Positions 42,245-52,630 of a DNA stretch of 64,000 nucleotides are shown in pieces. Both the position numbers and the translations under genes were made by a program. The notes beneath the pieces were generated by a model that searched no databases, had not been told where the DNA came from, and saw only the letters and a program-made list of their open reading frames with translations. Each line of letters begins with the position of its first letter. Position 1 is the first letter of the stretch. This stretch comes from Ruegeria sp. HKCCA6707 (GTDB lineage Bacteria; Pseudomonadota; Alphaproteobacteria; Rhodobacterales; Rhodobacteraceae), in assembly GCF_013033515.1 (NCBI RefSeq), contig NZ_WQEG01000010.1:62001-126000 (forward strand), read 5' to 3'.

Positions 42245-43255
42245 ATGCAAGACCCGATGACATTTGATGTCGCTAAGCCCTTGGCTCTGTTACAGTCCTG
42301 CCCGGCCTACACCGCGTCGCCTTTGGTGAAACATAAGCTGGAAGGTCGTTCGATCCTTATCAAGGACGAAACCCACCGGATGAATCTGGGTGCATTCAAA
42401 GCGCTTGGCGGTGTCTATGCGGTGGCGGAGTTGATCCGCGCCCGTGTCGAAGGCCCGCTGGACCCGGCCGAGTTTCTGGACAAACGCGTTCAAAGCGTTG
42501 CGGCGCAGCTTACATTTGTCTGCGCCAGCGCGGGCAATCATGGCATGGCCGTTGCGGCAGGCGCACAATTGTTCGGAGCCAGTGCCCGGATCCATCTGGC
42601 GAGCACCGTCCCCGACAGCTTTGCCAAGCGCCTGCGCGCGAAAGGGGCCGAGGTTATCCGTTCCGGCCAAGACTATGAGGCCAGCGTCGCCGCGGCGATT
42701 GATGATGCGAACACAACCGGCGCCATTCACCTGGCTGACGGGTCATGGCCCGGATACACCCAAGCCCCGCATCTGGTGATGGAAGGCTACACCGTCATCG
42801 CTGAAGAAATGCGCGTAACCTTCGAAGCGTCTGGGAACTGGCCGAGTGATGTCTATCTGCAAGCGGGTGTTGGCGGGTTGGCTGCGGCGATGGCCTATAT
42901 GATCCGCTCGACCTGGGCTGTTCAGCCAAAGATAATAGTTGTCGAGCCTGACGCAGCGCCCTGCCTGCGGGATAGCGTTCAGGCGGGGAGAATGGTTACG
43001 GTCAAAGGGCCCACCTCGGTCATGGGGCGTCTGGATTGCAAGATACCCTCGATGCTGGCCTTCGATATCCTGAGGGATCGTGCCGACACTTGGGTCACTG
43101 TCAGCGATGATCAGGCCCGTGACGCTGTGGACCAGGCCAAAACATTGGGGCTAGCGACCACACCCTCGGGCGCAGCCGGACTGGCGGCTTGTTTGGCAGA
43201 AAAAGCAGACAGACCGCTTGTCATCCTGTCAGAAGGCAACCTGGCCGATGGTTAA
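42245..43255 (+). CDS. Diaminopropionate ammonia-lyase-like PLP enzyme
   Basis: This protein has 336 residues from ATG 42245; the longer frame has an atypical N-terminus. It is a fold-type II PLP enzyme with KDETHRMNLGAFKALGG near residue 38, whose second Lys would bind PLP, CASAGNHGMAVAAGA near 97, DGSWPGYTQAPHLVMEGY near 162 (a diaminopropionate ammonia-lyase hallmark) and a glycine loop QAGVGGLAAAMA near 205. It is somewhat shorter than the usual 400 residues. It would release ammonia and pyruvate from 2,3-diaminopropionate or a related amino acid. It lies divergent from the repeat-peptide gene, with 293 bases between them. Confidence 0.75.
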   Translation: MQDPMTFDVAKPLALLQSCPAYTASPLVKHKLEGRSILIKDETHRMNLGAFKALGGVYAVAELIRARVEGPLDPAEFLDKRVQSVAAQLTFVCASAGNHGMAVAAGAQLFGASARIHLASTVPDSFAKRLRAKGAEVIRSGQDYEASVAAAIDDANTTGAIHLADGSWPGYTQAPHLVMEGYTVIAEEMRVTFEASGNWPSDVYLQAGVGGLAAAMAYMIRSTWAVQPKIIVVEPDAAPCLRDSVQAGRMVTVKGPTSVMGRLDCKIPSMLAFDILRDRADTWVTVSDDQARDAVDQAKTLGLATTPSGAAGLAACLAEKADRPLVILSEGNLADG

Positions 43256-43358
43256 GCTTTTGGCTTGCCTCGACAGCCGGCATGCGCATGGTGAATGCGT
43301 TGCGCCCGGAGGTAAGCCAAACAGACTCTGGACCCTGTTTTTGTAGAAGGACTTGAAG

Positions 43359-44255
43359 ATGACAAAACCCACGATTGGTTTCATTGGCGTCGGCCTCATG
43401 GGTCATGGTATGGCCAAGAACATCATCGCCAATGGCTATCCTCTGGTGGTGATGGCGCATCGCAACCGAGCGCCGGTTGATGACTTGCTGTCCCGTGGTG
43501 CCACCGAAGCGGCGTCGGCCAAAGAGATGGCCGCGCAATGCGACATCCTTCATCTTTGCGTTTCGGGCAGCCCACAGGTCGAACAATTGGTTCGCGGAGA
43601 AGAGGGTATTCTGGCTTCGGGCAAAGAGGGGCTGATTGTGGTCGATTGTTCGACCTCTGATCCGGTCTCGACACTGCAACTGGCGCAGGAGCTGCGCCAG
43701 GCGGGCATGGACCTGGCCGACGCGCCTTTGGGGCGCACCCCAAAAGAGGCCGAGGCCGGAACGCTGGATGCGATGGTTGGTGCCGCACCTGAGACCTTTG
43801 CCAAGATCAAGCCAGTGCTTGACTGTTGGGCCGGTCTGGTTGTGCATCTGGCCGAGGTGGGCTTGGGCCACAAGATGAAACTGATTAACAATTTCATCTC
43901 GCTGGGCTATGCGGCTTTGTATTCCGAAGCCTTGGCCATTGCCGAGAAATCGGGGCTGAGCGTCGAGCAGGTGGATTCCGTTATCCGCCCGGGCCGTTTG
44001 TCGAACGGGTTTTATGAGACCTTCATGAAATGGTCGTTGGAGCGCGACGAGAATGCCCACAAGTTCACCGTGACCAATGCGCATAAGGATATGCGCTATC
44101 TGGCCAATCTGGCCAATAGCGTGGGTGCGGTGACCCCGGTGCAGTCCGATGTCCGCAACGCGCTTGCTGCCATGGAGGCTGCAGGGCAGGGGCAGAAATA
44201 CCTGCCGATGCTCGCGGATTTCGTGGCCCATATGAACGGGTTAAAACGCGGCTGA
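43359..44255 (+). CDS. 3-hydroxyisobutyrate dehydrogenase family oxidoreductase
   Basis: This protein has 298 residues from ATG 43359 (six bases after a TTG). The Rossmann motif is FIGVGLMGHGMAKNI; DCSTSDPVSTLQLAQEL near residue 97 and DAPLGRTPKEAEAGTLDAMVG near 120 match the substrate-binding signature, and the catalytic Lys is in GLGHKMKLINNFISLGYAAL near 170. It uses NAD or NADP to oxidize a beta-hydroxy acid such as 3-hydroxyisobutyrate, tartronate semialdehyde or glycerate-type compounds. The last fits the glucosylglycerate genes that follow, since their breakdown yields glycerate. Confidence 0.8.
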   Translation: MTKPTIGFIGVGLMGHGMAKNIIANGYPLVVMAHRNRAPVDDLLSRGATEAASAKEMAAQCDILHLCVSGSPQVEQLVRGEEGILASGKEGLIVVDCSTSDPVSTLQLAQELRQAGMDLADAPLGRTPKEAEAGTLDAMVGAAPETFAKIKPVLDCWAGLVVHLAEVGLGHKMKLINNFISLGYAALYSEALAIAEKSGLSVEQVDSVIRPGRLSNGFYETFMKWSLERDENAHKFTVTNAHKDMRYLANLANSVGAVTPVQSDVRNALAAMEAAGQGQKYLPMLADFVAHMNGLKRG

Positions 44256-44386
44256 CGCGCCCCGGTTTGATCGCGGCCGCAGGGCATGCTCAAAAACAAA
44301 GCGGATCGGCACGGGATGTGCCGGTCAGCACCATTTGCACCTGACCGGCTGTTGCGTCTGTCAAAGATCGGGCCCTATGATCGGGC

Positions 44387-45187
44387 ATGACCGAAGACCT
44401 AGGCCTGATGATCTTCACAGATCTGGACGGAACACTCATCGACCACGAAACCTATCGGTGGGATGCCGCGAAACCGGCACTGAAGGCTCTTCAATCGTTG
44501 CCCACTGCCGTCATTTTAACCAGCAGTAAAACCGCGTTGGAAATCAGTGGCCTGCGGGCGAATCTGGGCTTTGAGAAGTGGCCCGCCATCGTCGAAAACG
44601 GCGCGGGCATTTTGCCCCCGTTTGCCGACGACATTCCCGATCGGTCACACTATGTCATGTTACGCGCAGCGCTGGATGCATTGCCAAAAGGCCTGCGCCA
44701 ACCGTTCAAGGGCTTTGGCGATGTATCGGCAGCTGGTGTTGTCGAGATGACGGGCCTCAGCCCCGATGCTGCGACCCTGGCCCAGCAGCGCGGATTTTCC
44801 GAGCCGGGGCTTTGGCTGGGATCCGACGCACAGAAATCCGAGTTTCTTGTGGCCTTGCAAAGTCAGGGCATCACGGCCCAACAAGGCGGCCGCTTTCTGA
44901 CGCTTTCTTTCGGGCGGAACAAAGCGGATTGTATGACTGAGATCATCGCGCAGCATCACCCCCGGCATACGATTGCGCTTGGGGATGCGCCCAATGACGT
45001 GCTGATGTTGGAACATGCCGAATTTGGCGTTGTGGTCGCGAACCCGCATCGCCCGGCCTTGGGCCCATTGATAGGCGAAGACAGCGGGCGCATCCTGCGA
45101 ACAGAGTTGGCCGGGCCCGCAGGATGGAATAGAGCTGTTCTGGACCTTCTGAACAGACTGGACTTGCAAGGGAATATTAAGGAATGA
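44387..45187 (+). CDS. gpgP: Glucosyl-/mannosyl-3-phosphoglycerate phosphatase (HAD family)
   Basis: This 266-residue HAD-IIB hydrolase has motif I FTDLDGTLID near residue 10, motif II LTSSKTALEI near 44, and motifs III/IV in LGDAPNDVLMLEHAEFGVVVANPH near 197-220. VENGAGI near 68 is typical of mannosyl-3-phosphoglycerate phosphatases. It overlaps the next gene, a GpgS-type glucosyltransferase, by four bases. It therefore removes phosphate from glucosyl-3-phosphoglycerate to give the compatible solute glucosylglycerate. Confidence 0.85.
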   Translation: MTEDLGLMIFTDLDGTLIDHETYRWDAAKPALKALQSLPTAVILTSSKTALEISGLRANLGFEKWPAIVENGAGILPPFADDIPDRSHYVMLRAALDALPKGLRQPFKGFGDVSAAGVVEMTGLSPDAATLAQQRGFSEPGLWLGSDAQKSEFLVALQSQGITAQQGGRFLTLSFGRNKADCMTEIIAQHHPRHTIALGDAPNDVLMLEHAEFGVVVANPHRPALGPLIGEDSGRILRTELAGPAGWNRAVLDLLNRLDLQGNIKE

Positions 45188-46401
45188 GCGACTTTCACCA
45201 GAACGGGAACATCGCAACGCTGCATAATCTCAACACTCGGTCCCTGGATGAGCTGGAATATGAGCTGCGTAGCTTTGCCGAAACCCGCAAGATTTCTCTG
45301 GTGTTGCCGTGCCTCTATTCCGAGCTGGAAGGCCAGGCGATGCCGCATATCCTGTCCGAGCTGTCAAAGGTCAAATATCTGCACCGGATCATTATTGGCC
45401 TGGATGCGGCGGATGAGGCGCAGTTTCGCCATGCCAAGTCGTTCTTCAAGGACCTTAACCAAAATCATATCGTGATCTGGAACGACAGCCCGCGCATGCT
45501 GGCACTGGGAGAGCGGTTGAAGAAAATGGGCCTTGCCCCCAGCGAGCAGGGCAAAGGCAAGAATGTCTGGTCTTGTCTGGGTTATTTGATCGGCTGCGCT
45601 GACAGTTCGGTGATGGCCATTCATGATTGTGACATCCTCACCTATGACAAAGAGCTTTTGGCCCGGCTAGTCTATCCCGTGGCCAATCCCAGCTTTCCCT
45701 ATCAGGTTGCCAAGGGGTATTACCCTCGGATTGGCGGGCAGAACCTGAACGGGCGCGTGACACGGCTGTTGGTCAGCCCGATCCTGATTGCCCTGAAACG
45801 GGTCATCGGCGACCGCGATTATATCGATTACCTGCGCAGCTTCCGCTATCCCCTATCGGGTGAATTTGCCATGCGCACCGCCATTCTGCCCGACCTGCGC
45901 ATCCCCTCCGATTGGGGGCTGGAAATAGGCGTATTATCTGAGGCCTGGCGCAATCTGGCCCCTAAGGCGGTGTGTCAGGTGGATATCTCGGACGCCTATG
46001 ACCACAAGCATCAGGATCTGAGCCCAGACGAGGCCCATGCGGGCCTGAACCGCATGTCCACCGATATCTGCAAGGCCATATTCCGCAAACTGGCGGCTGA
46101 CGGAACGGTTTTTACGCCGAACGTGTTCCGGACGCTCAAGGCCACATATTATCGCTGTGCGCTGGACCTGCTGGAGGCCTATTACAACGACGCCAAGATG
46201 AACGGGCTGTCCGTAGACCGCCACAAGGAAGAGCAATCAATTGAGATGTTTGCCGAAAACATCATGCGTGCGGGGCAGATCTTCTTGGACAACCCGCATG
46301 AGACGCCATTTATCCCGACCTGGAACCGCATTCATGCGGCCGACCCAAGCTTTCTGTCCGACATCACCCAAGCTGCCCGCGCGGACGAAAAGGAATACTA
46401 A
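45184..46401 (+). CDS. gpgS: Glucosyl-3-phosphoglycerate synthase (GT81 type)
   Basis: This 405-residue glycosyltransferase transfers glucose from an NDP-glucose to 3-phosphoglycerate. GT-A marks are SLVLPCLYSELEG near residue 38, GKGKNVWSCLGYLIG near 123, AIHDCDILTYDKELLARL near 145 (a DxD-type motif), YPLSGEFAMRTAIL near 222 and the IPSDWGLEIGVLSEAW segment near 238. This agrees with GpgS of marine bacteria and cyanobacteria. It is four-base coupled to the phosphatase and converges on the phosphorylase gene, whose stop overlaps its own. The pair makes glucosylglycerate, used against salt stress or nitrogen limitation. Confidence 0.85.
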   Translation: MSDFHQNGNIATLHNLNTRSLDELEYELRSFAETRKISLVLPCLYSELEGQAMPHILSELSKVKYLHRIIIGLDAADEAQFRHAKSFFKDLNQNHIVIWNDSPRMLALGERLKKMGLAPSEQGKGKNVWSCLGYLIGCADSSVMAIHDCDILTYDKELLARLVYPVANPSFPYQVAKGYYPRIGGQNLNGRVTRLLVSPILIALKRVIGDRDYIDYLRSFRYPLSGEFAMRTAILPDLRIPSDWGLEIGVLSEAWRNLAPKAVCQVDISDAYDHKHQDLSPDEAHAGLNRMSTDICKAIFRKLAADGTVFTPNVFRTLKATYYRCALDLLEAYYNDAKMNGLSVDRHKEEQSIEMFAENIMRAGQIFLDNPHETPFIPTWNRIHAADPSFLSDITQAARADEKEY

Positions 46402-48146
46402 CTGCGATTACTGATCCAGCGGCACTGATAGGGCGCAAGTGTCACAGTATCGGTCGACATATCCACGACATCACCGCTTAGCAGATCGACCCAGGCCTCA
46501 TCATCGATAAGGTTCATCGACAGATGCGGAACCTCGACAATCTGGTCGCTGACATTGTGCAGGGCAAAGATCGATTGATAGCGGTCCAGGCTTTGGCGCC
46601 AAACCCCAAAAACGCGATCCTCGAGCGGGATGGTAAATTGTGTGGCGTTGGGGTGAAAGGCCGGTTGGCGCGTTCTAATCCGCAACCGATCTGACAGCGC
46701 TTTCAGAACTCTTGCCTGCGGTGTCGACGGATCATCCAGCAGCGCGTTCAGCGTCGGGTAATCCCATCGGTGCCGGTTGATCCCACGCTTCATACCGCGC
46801 CGTTCAACCTGTTCGTGATCGTTGGGGGTGGCCAGCAGCGAATGGATATAGAAAGCCGGAATGCCTTCCAGCGACATCGGGATGGTTTGAGAGCAGACGA
46901 ACCGATCGAAGTGATGATCATCCTTGCCTGCAAAGGTCTGCGCCGTGGCCTCGTAATAGGTGGTGTTGATCTCATAGGGGGCCTCGCGCCCGTCGGGCAG
47001 GGCGCGCATCGAAACAAGCCCACCAACCTGTTTGATCGTGTCGATCATCCGCGCCTGTTCCTCGGCGGGCAATATCCCTTCGGCAGGGCGCATACCGATA
47101 CCGTCATGGCTGGCGGTAAAGTTCAGATAGGCGCATCCCATCTGAGCAGGCGGCATCCCGCTTTGCCAGCGGCGCAGATAAGCGGCCGAACCCGACATGA
47201 CTGCGTGCAGGATCAGCGGGGGCAGGGGGAAATTGTAGATCGCATGCGCCTCATCCCGATTGCCGAAATAGCTGAGGTTTTCTGTTTTCGGCACATTGGT
47301 TTCGGTCAGCAGGATGATCGTCTCAGTCGCATAATCGCACAGCAGACGCATCAGCTTCACAATGGCGTGGGTCTGGGGCAGGTGGATCGAGGGTGTGCCC
47401 ACCTCTTTCCAAAGAAAGGCGACGGCGTCCAAACGGATGATGCGCACGCCGTTGTCTACATGCAGGCGGATGATCCGCAGAAATTCCAGCAGCACCTCGG
47501 GGTTCGAGAAATCCAGATCGATCTGGTCATGGCTGAACGTACACCAGACATGTTTGGGCCCGTTTGCCGTCTCGACCTCTTGCAACAAGGGCGTGGTCCG
47601 GGGGCGCACAACGTCGCTTAGGTCATCATCGGGCGAGGCCTCGAAAAAGAACGCGTCATAGGGCGATTGCCCCTGCCGATAGGCGTTGAACCAGGTCCCC
47701 TGGCTTGAGACATGGTTCAGCACCAGATCAGACATCAGGTGAAAATCACCACCAATCCGGTTGATATCGGCCCAATCTCCCAGCTGCGGGTTCACCGACT
47801 GAAAATCAGTCACGGCAAAGCCATCATCCGAGGTGAAGGGAAAAAACGGCAGGATATGGACGCCGTTCACCACCCCTTTGAGGCGGCGCAGCAGAAAGTC
47901 ATGCAGCAAATCCAGCGGTTTATGCGCACCATCCAGGATCGAGTTGCCATAGGTTATGACCAACGCATCTTTTTCGCTCCACAGATTGTTGCTGGGCACA
48001 CGACCGCGTTTTCTGGGATGTGCGGTGTCTGGCCAAAAGGCGTCAACAACCTGCGCGCCCAATTCGGCGGCATTTTGATCCGGATAGACCTGCCCCAGTA
48101 ACGACTTCAGCCGAGCGTCAAATGTTTGGGCCTTGGATGGCTGCAT
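46398..48146 (-). CDS. GH13_18 sucrose/glucosylglycerate phosphorylase
   Basis: This protein has 582 residues from ATG 48146 behind AAAGAGGTTTCC; a longer GTG/ATG frame has a non-conserved N-terminus. The (beta/alpha)8 motifs are VNGVHILPFFPFTSDDGFAVTDF near 100-123, DLVLNHVSSQG near 146, the nucleophile Asp in VRIIRLDAVAFLWKEVG near 240, the acid Glu in LLTETNVP near 290 and TASHDGIGMRP near 352. This GH13_18 pattern covers sucrose and glucosylglycerate phosphorylases. Opposite a GpgS/GpgP operon, a role in reusing glucosylglycerate to glucose 1-phosphate and glycerate is the better guess; sucrose is possible. Confidence 0.8.
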   Translation of the reverse strand: MQPSKAQTFDARLKSLLGQVYPDQNAAELGAQVVDAFWPDTAHPRKRGRVPSNNLWSEKDALVITYGNSILDGAHKPLDLLHDFLLRRLKGVVNGVHILPFFPFTSDDGFAVTDFQSVNPQLGDWADINRIGGDFHLMSDLVLNHVSSQGTWFNAYRQGQSPYDAFFFEASPDDDLSDVVRPRTTPLLQEVETANGPKHVWCTFSHDQIDLDFSNPEVLLEFLRIIRLHVDNGVRIIRLDAVAFLWKEVGTPSIHLPQTHAIVKLMRLLCDYATETIILLTETNVPKTENLSYFGNRDEAHAIYNFPLPPLILHAVMSGSAAYLRRWQSGMPPAQMGCAYLNFTASHDGIGMRPAEGILPAEEQARMIDTIKQVGGLVSMRALPDGREAPYEINTTYYEATAQTFAGKDDHHFDRFVCSQTIPMSLEGIPAFYIHSLLATPNDHEQVERRGMKRGINRHRWDYPTLNALLDDPSTPQARVLKALSDRLRIRTRQPAFHPNATQFTIPLEDRVFGVWRQSLDRYQSIFALHNVSDQIVEVPHLSMNLIDDEAWVDLLSGDVVDMSTDTVTLAPYQCRWISNRS

Positions 48147-48907
48147 GGAAACCTCTTTACTCTTTCGACGCACAGATACTGACCGCCATATTCTTGAGAC
48201 TATCCACAGGTCTTGTCCACTCGGTGCCAGCTTGCAAGCAGAACTTGACGGGAAGCTGTTCAAATTTCAGGCAAAACCGTAACTTGTGGGTCTGATATCC
48301 TTAGTTTGGCCGCATTTTCTTGTGACGGTCCAAACGGGTTAAATGGCGAGGGGTGGCAGATCTGCAAACCCGAACTTCAAGCCAGCAGACCTGCTTTTTG
48401 AACTGTGAACGGGTCCAAAGAACCCGGATTTGAGCTTAAGGACTTTATATGAAAATCCGCCTTGCCGCTTTGCTATGTGCTGAATTCTAAGCGCAGGGTT
48501 GATGAGTTCGCTTAGGCTAAAAGAGAGATGGTAGACTTCCTGGGCACTTCCGGCAAAAGCGGTCGGCTCTTCATGCTGCGCCTGATCAGATCAAAAGGCA
48601 TTCAAGTCGACCAAACGGCTGACAAAGGATCAGGTGCGCATCTGAAACAGGCGATTTAAGCGCCTTCTATGCAATGCTGAAATTGCCAGAGACTCCGACA
48701 GGGCTTTAACGTTCACTTTCCCGCCCCGTGTCAATTTGCGCCCGGATAGGTGATTGATCCCAAGCCAATCCTGATTTATGGGAGGCCCTGTCACATCAGA
48801 GTCTCCGGTTGGGTTTCATTACCCCGTTACGGCTCGGTGCCAGGTTGGACCATGGCACATACTCTTGGATCGCACGCCCCTGAAAGGCTTAAAAAAGGTA
48901 AGGGAAC
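48147..48907. other. 760-bp intergenic region upstream of isocitrate dehydrogenase, no clear gene
   Basis: Several short frames exist but none has convincing codon use. One 43-codon frame at 48528-48659 (MVDFLGTSGKSGRLF...) resembles nothing known and may be a decayed gene. The 3' part must carry the icd promoter. The region could hide an RNA gene or a decayed insertion, but I see no terminal repeats. Confidence 0.4.
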
Positions 48908-51121
<2,214 letters not shown>

Positions 51122-51143
51122 TCTTGCCCGACAACGAAAACGG

Positions 51144-51174
51144 AAAAAGCCGGCCTGCTTGGGCCGGCTTTTTT
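51144..51174 (+). terminator. Rho-independent terminator of icd
   Basis: AAGCCGGCC-TGCTTG-GGCCGGCTT is a perfect nine-pair stem, followed by TTTT and preceded by AAA, so it can also work on the minus strand. Confidence 0.9.
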
Positions 51175-51198
51175 CGACCGTTCCCTCAAATACACACG

Positions 51199-51230
51199 AA
51201 AAAAGGCTGGCCCCCATAGCCAGCCTTTTT
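51199..51230. terminator. Second, bidirectional terminator behind icd
   Basis: GGCTGGC and GCCAGCC flank a seven-base loop, with runs of A before and TTTTT after, which suits both strands. It backs up the icd terminator. Confidence 0.85.
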
Positions 51231-51431
51231 CTGAGTGAGTGGGGCGGCCCTAAGCCGACACCGGTATTGTTAAGCCCAGTCTAGAACATTGAACCCAAAA
51301 AAAATATTCGGGGTTTCCCGTAGACATGAACGTTGTAGGGTCGCAGAAAGACCAAAATTCGTCCGAATTATGGTTAAAGTTTGCCGCTGCAACTTTTGAC
51401 TGTTCTCGGTAGAACGTCTTGTTCATGAGCG

Positions 51432-51459
51432 AAAAAAGGGCCGGTTCAACAACCGGCCC
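51432..51459 (-). terminator. Terminator of the minus-strand LysM/solute-binding gene
   Basis: On the minus strand GGGCCGGTT-GTTG-AACCGGCCC is a perfect nine-pair stem followed by TTTTTT. It lies 23 bases after the stop of the gene at 51483. Confidence 0.9.
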
Positions 51460-51482
51460 CAGTGAATGCGTAAACCGAGGGA

Positions 51483-52589
51483 TCAGTTCGACGCTGCAAT
51501 CAGTTTTTCGTTATGCTCACGCAGAGTGTCAGAGACGATGGCGTACCACTCACCGGATTCCCGCATCTCGTTCAGACCTTTGTTCAGCATCGACAGGTAC
51601 TGCTTGCCAAAGGGGTTGCTGCGGTGCGCGATGAAACGCAGCGACTGCGTGGTGGATACGAACGGGTTCTCGACCAGGTCGCGCTGGGTCAGACCCATTT
51701 CGCTCATGGTATCGGACATCAGCTGCACCTCGAAGGTGGCCGCATCCGCGCTGCCGGTCAGGACGGCATCCACACATTCGCGCGCGGTTACCGGCGCCAG
51801 GCGCACGTAATCGTCGCTGCCCAGACCCGCAGCTTCAAGGTCGAACAGGCCCCAGCCGGTCATACGGCAGATGGTTGCGCCTTTGAACTCGGTGTACGAG
51901 GTCGCTTGGGCATACTGGCTTTCCGGCAGTGTATAGACGCCGAACACGGTGTCATAAACCGGAACCGAGGAGTCAAACTGCGTGCAGCGGGTTTCGGTTT
52001 CGGGCGACCATTCGAAACTGCGGTTGGTGCAATCGGGCATGACCCAAGCCATCGAGACGTCAAACGCACCCAAAGGCAGAAGCGTATCAAGGTGCGAGTT
52101 CCAGTCATCAACAAAGCTGACCGAATAGTCGCGCGCGTTACCACCACGATTAAGTGCTGTGGTGCCCAGACGTGCGATGAATCCACCGCCATTCAGGGTT
52201 TCATCCGCAAAAGGTGCCCAGCCGTTGCCGGTGACCAGTTTGATCGGGGGCTCATAGACGCTGGAGCGTTGCACGCTTGCCGCACGCTGTTCTTCAGCCG
52301 CGATGATCTCTTGCGCCGAACGACCATTGGGCAGGCTACCGTCTTCACAAGGCAGGGCCAGAACCAGGCCGGGCGCCAGGTCGTTGGGGTTGGTGATGAC
52401 ACCGCGGTTGGCGTTAAAGATCGGCTGATAGTTCGACGTGCCATAGGCGGCAATCGCGATGGTTGCCATCGTGTCACCGTCTGACACGGTGTAGTTCGTA
52501 CACGCTTCCTGAGCCGCGGCAGCCCCTGCGCTCAACGCGGTGACAGCGGTTGCCGACATCACTACTTTTTTCAGGTTAAATTCAAACAT
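51483..52589 (-). CDS. LysM plus solute-binding (SBP_bac_3-like) periplasmic protein A
   Basis: This 368-residue protein starts at ATG 52589 after GGAGGAAG. A signal peptide ends near AAAAQEA (residue 27). A LysM domain (about 30-80) reads YTVSDGDTMATIAIAAYG and ends VLALPC. From about 115 the protein is like extracellular amino-acid-binding domains: LVTGNGWAPFADETLNGGG, SFVDDWNSHLDTLLPLGAFDVSMAW, and ESGEWYAIVSDTL at the end. It has no transporter partner nearby. The LysM would hold it on peptidoglycan, so it may be a ligand sensor for the kinase system encoded upstream. Confidence 0.8.
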   Translation of the reverse strand: MFEFNLKKVVMSATAVTALSAGAAAAQEACTNYTVSDGDTMATIAIAAYGTSNYQPIFNANRGVITNPNDLAPGLVLALPCEDGSLPNGRSAQEIIAAEEQRAASVQRSSVYEPPIKLVTGNGWAPFADETLNGGGFIARLGTTALNRGGNARDYSVSFVDDWNSHLDTLLPLGAFDVSMAWVMPDCTNRSFEWSPETETRCTQFDSSVPVYDTVFGVYTLPESQYAQATSYTEFKGATICRMTGWGLFDLEAAGLGSDDYVRLAPVTARECVDAVLTGSADAATFEVQLMSDTMSEMGLTQRDLVENPFVSTTQSLRFIAHRSNPFGKQYLSMLNKGLNEMRESGEWYAIVSDTLREHNEKLIAASN

Positions 52590-52630
52590 GTCCACTTCCT
52601 CCAGACAGTATTATGAGCCCGACGTGGGCC

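Noticed and set aside
46770..47621. 283-codon plus-strand frame opposite the phosphorylase
   Set aside because: It is a shadow of the GH13_18 gene, whose catalytic motifs are all present on the other strand.
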